Shown here: positions 16,534 through 26,804 of the stretch, one piece after another
Layout: each line of letters begins with the position of its first letter
Position numbering within the stretch: the stretch's first letter is position 1
Assembly: GCA_965224325.1 (NCBI GenBank)
Contig: CBDCYT010000007.1
Span: 1 to 64,000, forward strand
From: CBDCMJ01 sp965224325
GTDB taxonomy: Bacteria > Chloroflexota > Dehalococcoidia > Lucifugimonadales > UBA3495
Direction of reading: 5' to 3'
DNA: 64,000 nucleotides
Program-made: the position numbers and the translations under genes
Notes under the pieces: generated by a model
What the model saw: only the letters and a program-made list of their open reading frames with translations
Databases searched by the model: none
What the model was told of the DNA's origin: nothing

Positions 16534-18092
16534 CAGTCTGTCCGAGAAACAGGGTTGGTGAGCCGTTGGGGGTATGATGGGGCGGAGCATCAGACTGGCG
16601 GAGTGGTCAATGAGCAAGACTTACCTTCCCTACGATCCGGATCAGCAGTTACTACTGCCTGCGGCCCTCCAGGAATGGCTGCCGCCGGACCACCTAGCCT
16701 ACTTCATCTCCGACGTGGTGGACCAGTTGGACCTCTCGACCATCACCGCCCGCTACGAGGAGGAAAGGCGGGGCGGTCCGCCCTATCATCCCAGGATGAT
16801 GGTTAAGGTGCTGCTCTACGGCTACTGCACCGGCGTGGCATCCTCACGGCGCATCGCCCAGAGGCTCCACGAGGACATCGCCTTCCGGGTGCTGGCAGCC
16901 AACAACACGCCGGACTTCCGCACCATCTCCGACTTCCGCAAGGACCATCTGGAGGTGTTGGGGGAGTTGTTCCTGCAGGTGCTGGAGCTGTGCCGGCAGG
17001 CAGGACTGGTGAAGCTGGGGCACGTGGCGCTGGACGGCGCCAAGGTGAGGGCCAACGCATCCAGGCACAAGGCGATGAGCTACGGGCGGATGAAGGAGAA
17101 GGAAGGGCAGTTGCCGGGGGAAGTGGCAGAGTTGTTGCGGAGGGCCGGAGAGGTGGACGATGACGAGGACCGCCGGTACGGCAAAGACAAGCGCGGGGAT
17201 GAGTTGCCGGAGGAACCGGCTTTCCGGGAGAGCCGGTTGCGGAAGATAAGGGAGGCCAAGGCGGCGCTGGAGGCCGGGGCCCTGGCGGAGTCGGAGCAGG
17301 CTGAGAGGGAAGGACGGAATCATCCCGGGGTGCCTGATGACAAGGCGCAGCGGAACTTCACCGACCCGGACTCCCGCATCATGCCTGGCCCGGGAGGGAG
17401 AGACTTCCAGCAGTCCTACAACTGTCAGGCGGTGGTGGACAGCGCCCACCAGGTGATCGTGGCGGCCCGTGCCACCAACCAGCCCTCGGACAAGGGTCAG
17501 GCCGTGAGCATGATTGAGGAGACCGTGAATAACACCGGCGCGGTGCCGAGAGAAGTATCCGCCGACGCCGGGTACTACTCGGCCAAGGCGGTGGAGGGGC
17601 TATACAACCTGGGAGTGGACCCGTTCGTCGCGCCGGAGAAGACCCGCCACGGCTGGGTGCCGCCACCGGCGCCCCGTGGCCGCATACCCAAGGGACTGTC
17701 CGTCAGGGACCGAATGCGCCGCAAGCTGCGGACGAAACGGGGACGTGAGCGCTACGCCCTTCGGATGGAGACGGTTGAACCGGTGTTCGGCCAGATCAAG
17801 CAGGGCCGGGGCTTCCGGCAGTTCCTGTTGCGGGGTCTGGCGAAGGTGAACCGGGAATGGCTGCTCATCTGCACGGGCCACAACCTGCTGAAGCTGTTCC
17901 GGTATGGTGCCGGGCCCGCCGGCAATGGACGAGACACCGGCAGAACCCCCACCCGGAAGTCTCCTCAGCTTGCAGCCGGCAAGTTCCTCTTGAATTTCTC
18001 AACATTCACAAACCCACCCTGTCCCCGGATGGCTTTCTCCGGCTAAATCCGGCTGTCCAGCTAACCTGCTCCAGTAATCCTCGGACGGGCTG
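16534..18092 (+). mobile_element. IS1182-family insertion sequence, CTAG target
   Basis: The left end CAGTCTGTCCGAG and the right end, complement CAGCCCGTCCGAG, are inverted repeats. Both sides are flanked by CTAG (16530-16533 and 18093-18096). It therefore sits exactly in the CTAG duplicated by the IS701 element to its left. Confidence 0.85.
16610..18046 (+). CDS. IS1182-family transposase
   Basis: About 478 residues from MSKTYLPYDPDQQLLLP; an in-frame ATG 12 codons upstream is less likely. An N-terminal DUF772 domain (PPYHPRMMVKVLLYGYCTGV, then TPDFRTISDFRKDH) is followed by a DDE core: HVALDGAKVRANAS (Asp), VSADAGYYS (Asp) and ETVEPVFGQIKQGRGFRQFL (Glu). A charged spacer lies between the first and second acidic residues, as usual in the family. 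The gene appears intact. Confidence 0.9.
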   Translation: MSKTYLPYDPDQQLLLPAALQEWLPPDHLAYFISDVVDQLDLSTITARYEEERRGGPPYHPRMMVKVLLYGYCTGVASSRRIAQRLHEDIAFRVLAANNTPDFRTISDFRKDHLEVLGELFLQVLELCRQAGLVKLGHVALDGAKVRANASRHKAMSYGRMKEKEGQLPGEVAELLRRAGEVDDDEDRRYGKDKRGDELPEEPAFRESRLRKIREAKAALEAGALAESEQAEREGRNHPGVPDDKAQRNFTDPDSRIMPGPGGRDFQQSYNCQAVVDSAHQVIVAARATNQPSDKGQAVSMIEETVNNTGAVPREVSADAGYYSAKAVEGLYNLGVDPFVAPEKTRHGWVPPPAPRGRIPKGLSVRDRMRRKLRTKRGRERYALRMETVEPVFGQIKQGRGFRQFLLRGLAKVNREWLLICTGHNLLKLFRYGAGPAGNGRDTGRTPTRKSPQLAAGKFLLNFSTFTNPPCPRMAFSG

Positions 18093-18657
18093 CTAGGCTG
18101 GAAAGGTTCCACTCGTGGACGTCCGAGTACGTTGACCATCTCTCCGGCCAAAGCGTGAACCAGTGGCCGTGATCCCGCAGCTCGTTTTGAGTTTGAATGA
18201 TATCAACAACGTTATCAGGCATTAGTAACCCTGAAATTCAAGGATGTTAGACGTCGATTCGCAATTTCAGCCCTTGTCGCAAATAACCATAGAGGTTGTG
18301 ACCGGGTTTCCGCGACTGGCTGATAGTGCCCATTAGGCGCCGGCTACTGGAAGTATAATACCTTGAGCATCCTCCCGCTTGAGTCCAAATATACTGCCGT
18401 CCCTGAAAGGAAAGGAATTAGGTGGACCCGGTCAGTTGGACAGGATCAAGGTGGAATTAAGCGAGAGTCCCGCTGCTCATGCCAATGATACCAACACCCG
18501 TTCCGGTTAGGAGCAGCAATGAAGAACAAAGCTCGGCCATGAATAGCCGGGAGACCCATGATTGATTTGTTCGTAAAAACCCCTCGCCAGCCTGGGGCAA
18601 GGTGGGGATAATGTAATAAAAGGTCGTGGGCGCTGCGCCTGGCCGAGGGAGGGGAGG
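18093..18657. other. Intergenic stretch with a solitary IS3-type end
   Basis: No gene is supported across this stretch. At 18419-18512 GGTGGACCCGGTCAGTTGGA and GGAATTAAGCGAGAGTCCCG match the ends of the IS3-family element at 13385, with no transposase attached. The inner bases match the solitary end at 4266 better than the complete element, suggesting a second, related IS type. Confidence 0.6.
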
Positions 18658-20384
18658 ATGTTCCGAATACGAGACCCGCAAGAGAGCCTCTGGCAGTTCC
18701 CAGTTCCTGGTGACGCCGAAGAAGGCTAAGCGCCTGGAGAGAAGTTGGGCCGAGGTTTTCCGAAACGAGGCGCTCCCCCTGATTGACGAGGAGCGCTTTG
18801 CTCCCATGTACTGCGTGGACAACGGCCGTCCCAACCGGGCGGTGCAGACCGTCCTCGGGGTCCACCTCCTCAAAGAAATGTTCAACCTCACCGACGATGA
18901 AGCTCTGGAACAACTAGAGTTCAACCCTTCGGCAAGCTCAGGGCAGGCTCTGCTCTGGCACCACGCCCTGCGGCTAGACATCGAGGAGACCCACCTGCCC
19001 CAGAAGACCCTCCACAACTTCCGAGTTCGCCTGATGCAGCACGACGGTGGCCGGCTGGCTTTCCAGGAGACCACGGGCCGGATCATCCAGGCGCTGGGCA
19101 TACGCACCGGAAAGCAACGGCTGGACTCCACCCACATCATGAGCAACATCGCCACACTCACCCGGCTGGGCCTGTTCTGTGAGACGATGCGGTTGTTCCT
19201 GCGGGCCTTGCGCTGGGAGCACCCAGAGCTTCGCCCTGGGGTTCCGGAGGGCCTCCTAGGGCGCTATTTGAAGGAAGAAGACGAGGCGACCCACTACGAG
19301 GACGCCCGCACGGGGGAGGGTCGGCGACGCCTTTGGGTCTGTGCCCGGGACCTCTACCGGCTGGTGGACCGGTTCCATGGCACGACTGCTGCCCAGCTGG
19401 AGGAGTACCGGCTGCTGGAGCGGCTGCTGCGGGAGCAGTGCCATGTGGGCAAACACCAGGACGGGCGCCCCAGGGACGATGACGACGATGCTGGGGAATG
19501 CAAGGTGCCCGTGGCCTTGAAGGACCCGAAGCAGGTGTCCGCCGACTCGCTGCAATCGCCCCACGACCCGGATGTGACCTACAGCGGCCACAAGGGGAAG
19601 GGGTACGAGGTGCAGGTGGCGGAGACCTGCCACGAGGAGAACGCCACCCAGCTCATCACCCACGTGGAGGTGACCCCCTCGAGTGGGAGCGACACCGACG
19701 TGAGCGTGCCGGTCGTTGACGGGCTCGCGGAGCGGAAGGTCCGATCGGACGAGCTCTTCGCCGACACGGCGTATGGGTCGGGCCGCAATGCCTTCGAAGC
19801 CTCGCGCCGGGGAACGGAACTGGTGAGCCCGGTGGCGGGGTCGGCGCCGGGGAACTCGCACGAAGGAGAGGGTGACGGACCACCGCCGCTCACCGCCGCG
19901 GACTTTCAGATCGACGTCACAGGGGGAGCAGGCCACGGTGTGCCCCGCCGGCCACCCGTCCATCGAGGAGTACGAGCTGAAGGATGCGCCGGAGCGGGTA
20001 GAGGTCCACTTTGCCGGGACAACATGCGAGCCCTGCCCCTTGCGATCCCGTTGCCCAGTGAAGCTGGACCGGCGTGCGGGGGCCTACGTCCTCAAGGCGG
20101 ACCTGGTGAAGGTGAACATCGAGCGGCGCCGGAGGGCCGAGGCCACCGAGGAGTGGCGCAAGCGGTATGACATAAGGGCCGGGATCGAGGGAACGAACTC
20201 CGAGCTGAAGCGCGCCCACGGGCTTGGGCGCTTGCGGGTGCGAGGGGGCCGTCGGGTGCGGCTTGCCGTCTACCTGAAGGCGTTGGCGTGCAACTTCAAG
20301 CGGATGGTCCATGCACGCCTGGTGGAGATGGAGAACACGGCTCAGCGGGCGGTCGGGACGGTACCTGCGGTCGCGGCCGCATGA
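18658..20384 (+). pseudogene. IS1182-like transposase with two frameshifts
   Basis: The ATG at 18658 follows GGGAGGGGAGG and reads MFRIRDPQESLWQFPV. Soon afterwards the conserved frame moves to FLVTPKKAKRLERSWAEVFR and continues through TYSGHKGKGYEVQVAETC and LFADTAYGSGRNAF. Near 19920 a second slip moves the frame to QGEQATVCPAGHPS, then CEPCPLRSRCP and IRAGIEGTNSELKRAHGLGR (catalytic Glu region). Both slips would need repair for activity. A 24-bp palindrome-like repeat is inserted in frame at 18925. Terminal repeats could not be identified. The stretch 20385-20750 after it holds no supported gene. Confidence 0.8.
18925..18948 (+). repeat. 24-bp genome-repeat insertion encoding PSASSGQA
   Basis: CTTCGGCAAGCTCAGGGCAG lies within an otherwise conserved stretch of the transposase and adds the residues PSASSGQA between LEFN and LLWHH. 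On the opposite strand it reads CPELAEG. Short repeats giving SSGQA/PELxEG peptides are, from general knowledge, scattered through Chloroflexota genomes. Confidence 0.6.
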
Positions 20385-20750
20385 GGGCGCCGTTCCACAA
20401 CTTCCACCGGGTGCCCTGAGCCACGGAAGGGGTACCGCAACGGGATCACGCTTGTCCTGAGCGCAGCAGATAGGGCGGTGAGGCCAGCAGCCGGCATCCC
20501 GTGGCCTCCTCCGCTCCAGACCACCTTCGCACGCCAGGGCTCATCTCAAACAGGCCTTGTTACGAGGGAATCAAGACTTGTCCATTGAGGACTTACCCTA
20601 CGACGAATGAGAGTCCAAATGAGATTGGGCTTTCGCATAGGATCAAATCGAAATCTCGTGGCGTTTTCGAAATTAACTGGAACTGGAACCAATGGTCACT
20701 AATAGGACAATTGCGGCGCCTAATTAGGAGCACCGCCAATTTTTGAAGAG

Positions 20751-23700
20751 GTGCCGATTGGACCACGTATGCTAATGAGTTTCCCAGACCAAAGTCACAT
20801 CAACCGCGTTCGGGACGCCCTGTGGCAACGTCCTGACGGAGCCTCCGTGATGGTGGGAAGTGGTTTCAGCCGGAACGCTGTGCCAGTCCGCCCAAACGTA
20901 GGTACCCTGCCCACATGGGACCAAGTTACAAACAGGCTCCACGAGGAGCTGTATCCGCAAGAGAAGAGCAGCATCCACCGGGACGCCCCGCGAACCGCCC
21001 AAGAATATGAAGCCGCGTTTGGAAGAACCGAACTGCACGAGGCACTACGAAAGCTAGTGCCTCACGAAGGATACAACCCCAGCCCTGCACACCAACGGCT
21101 GCTAAACCTACCTTGGGCAGACATCTATACTACCAATTGGGACGACCTTCTGGAGCGGGCAAGGAGCGACATTACCGAATGGGATTACAGTGTCGTTACC
21201 AACATGGACCAAATCCCGATGGAACCCCGACCGCGCATCGTGAAGCTGCACGGCTCGCTGCCCGGACAATTCCCGCTGATCGTCACGGAGGAGGACTACC
21301 GTACATACCCGACGAAGTTCGCTCCATTCGTCAACACTGTCCAGCAGGCCATGATGGAGACGGTATTCTTCCTGATCGGGTTCTCCGGAGAAGATCCAAA
21401 CTTCCTGAACTGGTCGGGATGGGTCCGCGATAATTTGGGAGCGTCTGCACCGAAAATCTACTTGGCTGGGTATCTGCAACTGTCGCAGCACCGACGACGG
21501 ATGCTGGAGGAACGTAACGTAGTCCCGATTGACCTCGCGCAACACCCGCAGAGCGGCATGTGGCGAGAGCAAAACCTGCACCACCAGTACGCCACGGAAT
21601 GGCTCCTTCATACCCTCGAAAAGGGGGAACCATACGATGTTACCAACTGGCCCTCACTGCCGAGCAAGCAACCAATCGAAATACCGGAGGTTCTCCGACC
21701 GGTCGACACTGTAAGCTCATTGCTCCCGCAAGCCGAACCAACAACACCGGAACCAGAGGGCCAGGCCTCTAATGAGGAAGTAAGAGAGATTACCGAAATC
21801 TGGCGTCACAACAGGCTGATGTACCCGGGTTGGCTAACAGTGCCTAGTTCCAATCGCCGGGAGATGGAGTGGAAAACGAACGAATGGGGACACAAGATAT
21901 TGCTGTCCTTCCCCAACCTCACGACAACTGAACGCCTGTATGCCCTAAGGGAACTGGTGTGGCGCGAGGAAGTCCTACTCGTGCCTATGTACCCTAATTT
22001 TGAGTCTGCGATAGAAGAAACCCTAAATGCGATTGACTGCCACGACCATATCTTGGACGGTGTGCACTCTCCGAACGAGGACTGGCTCACAATCCGCGAG
22101 GACTGGCGTTACTGTGCCGCTGCGCTACTCACGGCGGCGAGGTACCGGCTTGACCGAGATACCTTTGAGAAGTGGATAAAGGCTTTGACGGCTTTCCAAG
22201 CCGAAGACACGGAGATCCTGCACCGGATTCACCACGAAAAATGCCTCTGGGCAAACTACGACCTCGATTTCAACTCACTCAACGACTTGCTGGCAGATTG
22301 GCACACCGATAACTGCGACCCAGCCTGGATGATGCGCAAGTCAGCTGTGCTCTGGGAGGCTGGACATGACAACGAAGCCGAGGATGTACTACAGCGTGCA
22401 ATAGTAGCGGTCAGGGCTATGCCAGAGGACGAACGCAGCATAGCCGGCCCGTCACGAGAAGCGTGGGCAACATTGGTTGCGCTGGGCTGGGACAATCGTC
22501 AAATGCACCTCAAGCGTCTCAGGGACCTGGCGCCTTTCAGATGCGACGCATTCGGCGAGCGGCAGTCGGTCTTGGATGCAATGGGAGAAAACGGGGCGGA
22601 AGATGAACCTCCCGTATTCGACGTCAATAGGCGACGAGGTACCGGTGTCCGTTTCAGCAACTACGACCCGCAGGCTGCCGCTTATCGGGCGATCCGCCTA
22701 TCAGAGGTTGCCGGCATACCACCCTTCGCAACGGCCCTCGCTACGAACCTAAGACTTCGGACGAACGTATGGGCCGACGTCCTGAAGAAAGCAGCCGAGG
22801 AGATGGCTCACGAACACTTGGAATTCGCCGTACGATTAGTGCTGCGGAGCAGTAGCGGCCACAATGACAAAACGCTCGGTAGAGTATTGTCGCGGACAAG
22901 GTTAGCAACCTTGCCGACCAAAGGGGCGGAGAGCTTGGCTGAAGCCTGCCTTAGAGTCATAAACACATCATTGCAAAATCCAGTGACAGCAGAACATCAA
23001 CCAAGAACCGAACCTGCCATTGAAGTGCTGTCGCGCCTTGCGATCCGGGTAGGTCCTGACCTGTCTGAAACCATCTTGGACAAAGCGCTGGAATGTTGCC
23101 GAGACCCTCGACTGATGAGGGGGACCTCAGCTACGGTAACCCGACATCTGCTAGAACGCTCATGGGAAGCGCTACCCGATAAAAACCGTCACCGCCGCGC
23201 CCTAGACCTGATGAACGCCCCAGTAGCTGGTTTGGACAGCGAGTCCCCGCTGATGGAATTCGCGTGGGCAGATCCTGTGGAGCTGTTCGCAAATTACAGT
23301 ACCGTCTTGCGACGCACATCGGACAACGAACACCTTTGGAAATCTGCCGTTGACCTGGTAGTGCGTGGGCTAAATGGGAACGCAGCTGTCCGACACAGGA
23401 CTTCGATCAGGATGATCCCACTGGTACACTCCGGTTTACTCACAGACGACGAATCGCAGGAAATTGCCCATGCCCTTTGGACCGAAACCACTCTCCAAAA
23501 CGGGCTGCCCGCGAATCTCGCCATGTTTGATTGGGCGTTTCTAACCTTCCCAGAGACCGAGCTGGGACTAACGCAGAAGCGTTTCATCGCTAAATGGCTT
23601 ACAGGAGAATACAAGACCGGATGGCAGCACAAAACTTCGATTGAGATCTTTGGGAACTCCACCAATGGGCTGAACCACGATCCTCATGATGTGGACAGCC

Positions 23701-24593
23701 GCCTTTGGCAGGTTGGAGAAGCAATGATGAGCCTTCGAAGCCGGGGACGGCGTTTGAAGCTGTCCGACAGTGAGAAGACAAACCTCCAAGAATTGGTCGA
23801 AATCTGGGCTGAAGCCACCATGCCGGAATTTGCCGCGCTTGATCATCCACTTTTTCCGCACGTCGGATATGCTCACAAAGAACGCATCCGAGCCGTTACA
23901 CAAGTTTTCCCTGCCATCACTGGAGAAATAGGACTGTCCAAGGAAGTAGGCGAAAAACTCTTCGCTAAATTACAGACGTTGAACGAAAATCAGATTCCGG
24001 CACTTGCCTTGGCCACAAGCGTAGTTAAAGCCTCACCAAAGCGGTTGGCAGATGTCGTTACGGCGCTGCGGGTTGGAATGACATCCAACAAAAGAGACCT
24101 AGCGGCTGACGCCGTGGAAGGGGTGCGTCTGTGGATTGAAGCAACGTTGGATGCCGAATCCGGCACGCCTCATCCCCCAGAAGACTTGGGGCGCGAAATC
24201 GGGATCGCCATCGCCTCACGCAGGAGTCCAGTAATGCCGGGTGCCCTGGCAACAGCACGGTGGATATTCGCGAACGGAGATCAAATCCACAAGAAAGCCA
24301 TCCGACATCTAGCTCAAGACGGACTGAGCTACCTTGCCGAGGAACTGCGCTACGACCGTGAACACGACACTCCAGACGATGTTCCCTTGCAACGGCTTTT
24401 CTGCGCGCAACTGGCGGCAGCAATGGCGAAAGATGAGCTACACCAACGTCCCGCGGTTCTTCGCTGGCTCGAGATAGCCAAGGAAGACCCACTGCCAGAA
24501 GTCCGCAACGCCGTCGCCCTGGACCAAGAAGTCGAGGACGATGACAACCGCATTACGGCGCCAGAAGAAATCGACAGTGAGATTACCCCCTGA
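20751..24593 (+). CDS. Large SIR2-domain protein, candidate anti-phage NADase
   Basis: 1,280 residues. Residues about 20-290 form a SIR2-like (SIR2_2) domain: VMVGSGFSRNA (33-43, Rossmann NAD-binding loop), TTNWDDLLE (127-135, with the Asn used by NADase-type sirtuins), KLHGS (165-169, catalytic His) and FLIGFSGEDPNF (207-218). The remaining ~980 residues look all-helical and repeat-like, with no recognised domain. This layout resembles defence-associated sirtuins (DSR1/DSR2-type), which deplete NAD+ on phage sensing; that is family knowledge, not shown here. The GTG at 20751 is the longest start; ATGs at 20769 and 20775 are alternatives. It stands alone between a dead IS and a recombinase. 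Confidence 0.8.
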   Translation: MPIGPRMLMSFPDQSHINRVRDALWQRPDGASVMVGSGFSRNAVPVRPNVGTLPTWDQVTNRLHEELYPQEKSSIHRDAPRTAQEYEAAFGRTELHEALRKLVPHEGYNPSPAHQRLLNLPWADIYTTNWDDLLERARSDITEWDYSVVTNMDQIPMEPRPRIVKLHGSLPGQFPLIVTEEDYRTYPTKFAPFVNTVQQAMMETVFFLIGFSGEDPNFLNWSGWVRDNLGASAPKIYLAGYLQLSQHRRRMLEERNVVPIDLAQHPQSGMWREQNLHHQYATEWLLHTLEKGEPYDVTNWPSLPSKQPIEIPEVLRPVDTVSSLLPQAEPTTPEPEGQASNEEVREITEIWRHNRLMYPGWLTVPSSNRREMEWKTNEWGHKILLSFPNLTTTERLYALRELVWREEVLLVPMYPNFESAIEETLNAIDCHDHILDGVHSPNEDWLTIREDWRYCAAALLTAARYRLDRDTFEKWIKALTAFQAEDTEILHRIHHEKCLWANYDLDFNSLNDLLADWHTDNCDPAWMMRKSAVLWEAGHDNEAEDVLQRAIVAVRAMPEDERSIAGPSREAWATLVALGWDNRQMHLKRLRDLAPFRCDAFGERQSVLDAMGENGAEDEPPVFDVNRRRGTGVRFSNYDPQAAAYRAIRLSEVAGIPPFATALATNLRLRTNVWADVLKKAAEEMAHEHLEFAVRLVLRSSSGHNDKTLGRVLSRTRLATLPTKGAESLAEACLRVINTSLQNPVTAEHQPRTEPAIEVLSRLAIRVGPDLSETILDKALECCRDPRLMRGTSATVTRHLLERSWEALPDKNRHRRALDLMNAPVAGLDSESPLMEFAWADPVELFANYSTVLRRTSDNEHLWKSAVDLVVRGLNGNAAVRHRTSIRMIPLVHSGLLTDDESQEIAHALWTETTLQNGLPANLAMFDWAFLTFPETELGLTQKRFIAKWLTGEYKTGWQHKTSIEIFGNSTNGLNHDPHDVDSRLWQVGEAMMSLRSRGRRLKLSDSEKTNLQELVEIWAEATMPEFAALDHPLFPHVGYAHKERIRAVTQVFPAITGEIGLSKEVGEKLFAKLQTLNENQIPALALATSVVKASPKRLADVVTALRVGMTSNKRDLAADAVEGVRLWIEATLDAESGTPHPPEDLGREIGIAIASRRSPVMPGALATARWIFANGDQIHKKAIRHLAQDGLSYLAEELRYDREHDTPDDVPLQRLFCAQLAAAMAKDELHQRPAVLRWLEIAKEDPLPEVRNAVALDQEVEDDDNRITAPEEIDSEITP

Positions 24594-25165
24594 TCCGAAA
24601 CTGGCTGCGGCGCAGTCCAGAATGCTGTCAGTCCGCGACTTTCGGGGCAACAACCGGGGAATGAAATGCTCCCTTGCGGGAACGTCGCCCCTATGACATT
24701 GCTCGTTGCAGGATGTGCTGGTCAAACTTCCCGATGCCAAGCAGTACGTCAAACTTAGACTACCAACATCCCAGTCGGAGATTGCTCGGTGCAGATGGGG
24801 GTCATTGACAGGCTAACCCTTTGCCACGGCCTCAAGTGGCGGGGTTAGCGAAGTATTACTGGTTGTTCATGCGCCTTTTGGGGAGGCGTTGCTATGTCCC
24901 GAATGGGATTGGTCACCGTTCAGGTATTTTACCGCTCCGTTTTTGCGGCAAAGTGAATGGTCACGGTCAGCACATCCGCCGGGATACCTACCTGGGGGCA
25001 TTGGGAACGCTGCCAGACCTGTCCCAGCAGTCATGCCTCGCAACGGATATAGCTTTAAGGCAATAGACCAAAAGTCCTTACGATATCGCAAGGACTCTGA
25101 AAAACCACCTCTTACCAACACCGACGAGTTTAGCCTTGTTGGGGTCTACACCAGGCACGAAATTG
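24594..25165. other. Non-coding stretch beside the serine recombinase
   Basis: Open frames exist on both strands but none looks like a real protein. A small hairpin (AGTCCTT and AAGGACT around ACGATATCGC) lies at about 25076-25096. It could be recombinase-adjacent attachment DNA or decayed sequence. Confidence 0.4.
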
Positions 25166-25867
25166 CTATAGAACCAAATTGAACCTGATGTGAAAAGTTC
25201 TTGATTTTGTCCAGTTAAGTGGGCCGGACTGGACGAAATCAAGAACCGAGGCCGATTCCGACGTCACCCCGTCCGAGGCCATGGGGATGGTGTACGTCAG
25301 AACCGCCTCGTCCTCCACGATCTCAATGCCCTGCACGAAGTTGCGGATGAGGGCCTTCCGTTCCGGGAACGTCCCTTCCCGGAACAACTCCCGGAAGTCC
25401 GCCACGTACCCCTTGATCTCCTTCGATGTGGGCAGCTCCGCCCGCCGCTGCTCCAACTGAGCCTCGGCTCCCTCCCGCGCCGCCGTAAGCTGGTCCTGGC
25501 GGCTTTTCAGGGACAGGATGCGGGGCGACAGCGCCTCGATGGGCAACTGCTTGGTCTCCAAAGCCTGGTAGAGGTTCTCCAACCGGGTGTCCACATCGGT
25601 TAGCTCACAGTTGATGGCCGTCAGCCTGCCGTTGACCTCACCGGCCAGGGCATCGATCTCCTCGGCCACCAACGTCACCAGCTCGGTGATGGTCTCCTCG
25701 GTGAGAATCCGCTCCCTGACCTTCTGGATTACCAGGTCCTCCACCTTGGTGGCGTTCAGGTAGCGGGCGGTACAGGCCCCGGCTCCCTCGCGGAACAGGC
25801 TGGCGCAGACGTAGTAGGCGAACCGGCCGCTCTTGGCCCCCTGAGCTGAGTAGGGTTTGACGCACAC
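25166..25867 (-). CDS. Serine recombinase, C-terminal part (frameshifted)
   Basis: Recombinase zinc-ribbon and coiled-coil part of a large serine recombinase: CVKPYSAQGAKSGRFAYYVC, then ACTARYLNATKVEDLVIQKV, then a long helical region typical of these enzymes. Just upstream in this frame the sequence reads SNLLSGLLRCGVC, the expected join to the N-terminal part, so one extra base near 25900 separates the halves. The end of the gene carries an inverted repeat (CTTGATTTCGTCCAGT and ACTGGACAAAATCAAG), so the attachment-like DNA overlaps the last codons. A copy of this tail occurs at 36919-36956. Confidence 0.75.
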   Translation of the reverse strand: MCVKPYSAQGAKSGRFAYYVCASLFREGAGACTARYLNATKVEDLVIQKVRERILTEETITELVTLVAEEIDALAGEVNGRLTAINCELTDVDTRLENLYQALETKQLPIEALSPRILSLKSRQDQLTAAREGAEAQLEQRRAELPTSKEIKGYVADFRELFREGTFPERKALIRNFVQGIEIVEDEAVLTYTIPMASDGVTSESASVLDFVQSGPLNWTKSRTFHIRFNLVL

Positions 25868-25895
25868 CCCGCAGCGGAGCAGGCCGCTAAGGAGG

Positions 25896-26804
25896 TTACT
25901 GGCTGCTCACCCGCGCGGGCCGCTGCACCGTCGGCGCCCGCTCGTGCAACCCCTGCTGCACCGCGTCGAAAAGCTCCCTTGACACCAGGGCGGGCCAGGC
26001 GTTCTCCACCCTTACCGGCTCCTGTGCCTTCTCGTCCTTGCTCTTGAGGCCCCAGACGGCGGTGCCGGTGTAGGCTTCGTTGGTCAGCAGGTAGTGGACC
26101 ACGTTCTTCTGCCAGCGCCGTCCCCGGTTGGTGATGCCCCGCCCGTTCAGCTCCTTGCAGATTTCCTTCAGCCCGTTGCCCCGGCGGGAACTCTCGAATA
26201 TCTCCTTGACGATGGGGGCGGCCACCGGGTCAATCTCCAGGGTGGGCCGGTCCTTCACCCCGTCGCTGACCTTGATGCGGATGTACCCGAAGGGGGCACT
26301 GGAGGCCAGGAAGTAGCCCCGGGATACCGATTCCTGCATACCCCGGACAACTTCTTGAGCTAAATTTTCCGAGTAAAATTCGTCCACGCTCTCGATGATG
26401 GCCTCCATGAGCTTGCCGGTGGGGGAGTCGTCGGCGTGCTCGGTGATGGAGACGACCCGGATGCCCTTGCGTCTTAGCATGGACTTGAAGGCCACGGCGT
26501 GCTCCCGCTTGCGGGTGAAGCGGCTGAATTTCCAGACCAAAATCACCTGGAAAGGGGCCGTGGCCTTGCCGCCCTCGTCGATCATGTTTCGGAACTGGGG
26601 CCGGTCGGCGATACGGCCGCTCTCGGCCTCGTCCACGTACTCCCGGGCAACGGTGTAGCCGTTGGCCTTGGCGAAGTCCCGTAGCGCCCTAAGCTGGGCG
26701 GCGACGGAAAGGTCCACGTCCTGGCGGTCGCTGGACACCCGGGCATAGAGGGCCGCCGGGGTCAGGGTTTGTACACGTTCACTCATTGATTTCACCTCGT
26801 TCAT
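25896..26804 (-). CDS. Serine recombinase, catalytic N-terminal part (frameshifted)
   Basis: 302 residues with the resolvase/invertase catalytic domain: YARVSSDRQDVDLSVAAQ (nucleophilic Ser), VWKFSRFTRKREHAVAF, and GKLMEAIIESVDEFYSENLA, followed by the recombinase domain (APFGYIRIKV, then EIFESSRRGNGLKEICKELN). Enzymes of this group integrate and excise mobile elements at short attachment sites. The frame ends RVSSQ* where SSNLLSGLL would be expected, one base out of step with 25166-25867. The gene start overlaps the upstream ribbon-helix-helix gene by 26 bp. It is either a pseudogene or an artefactual slip. Confidence 0.85.
   Translation of the reverse strand: MNEVKSMSERVQTLTPAALYARVSSDRQDVDLSVAAQLRALRDFAKANGYTVAREYVDEAESGRIADRPQFRNMIDEGGKATAPFQVILVWKFSRFTRKREHAVAFKSMLRRKGIRVVSITEHADDSPTGKLMEAIIESVDEFYSENLAQEVVRGMQESVSRGYFLASSAPFGYIRIKVSDGVKDRPTLEIDPVAAPIVKEIFESSRRGNGLKEICKELNGRGITNRGRRWQKNVVHYLLTNEAYTGTAVWGLKSKDEKAQEPVRVENAWPALVSRELFDAVQQGLHERAPTVQRPARVSSQ

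Noticed and set aside
24821..25182. Coding genes between the SIR2 gene and the recombinase
   Set aside because: Open frames on both strands overlap each other, lack ribosome-binding sites and show no protein-like pattern.
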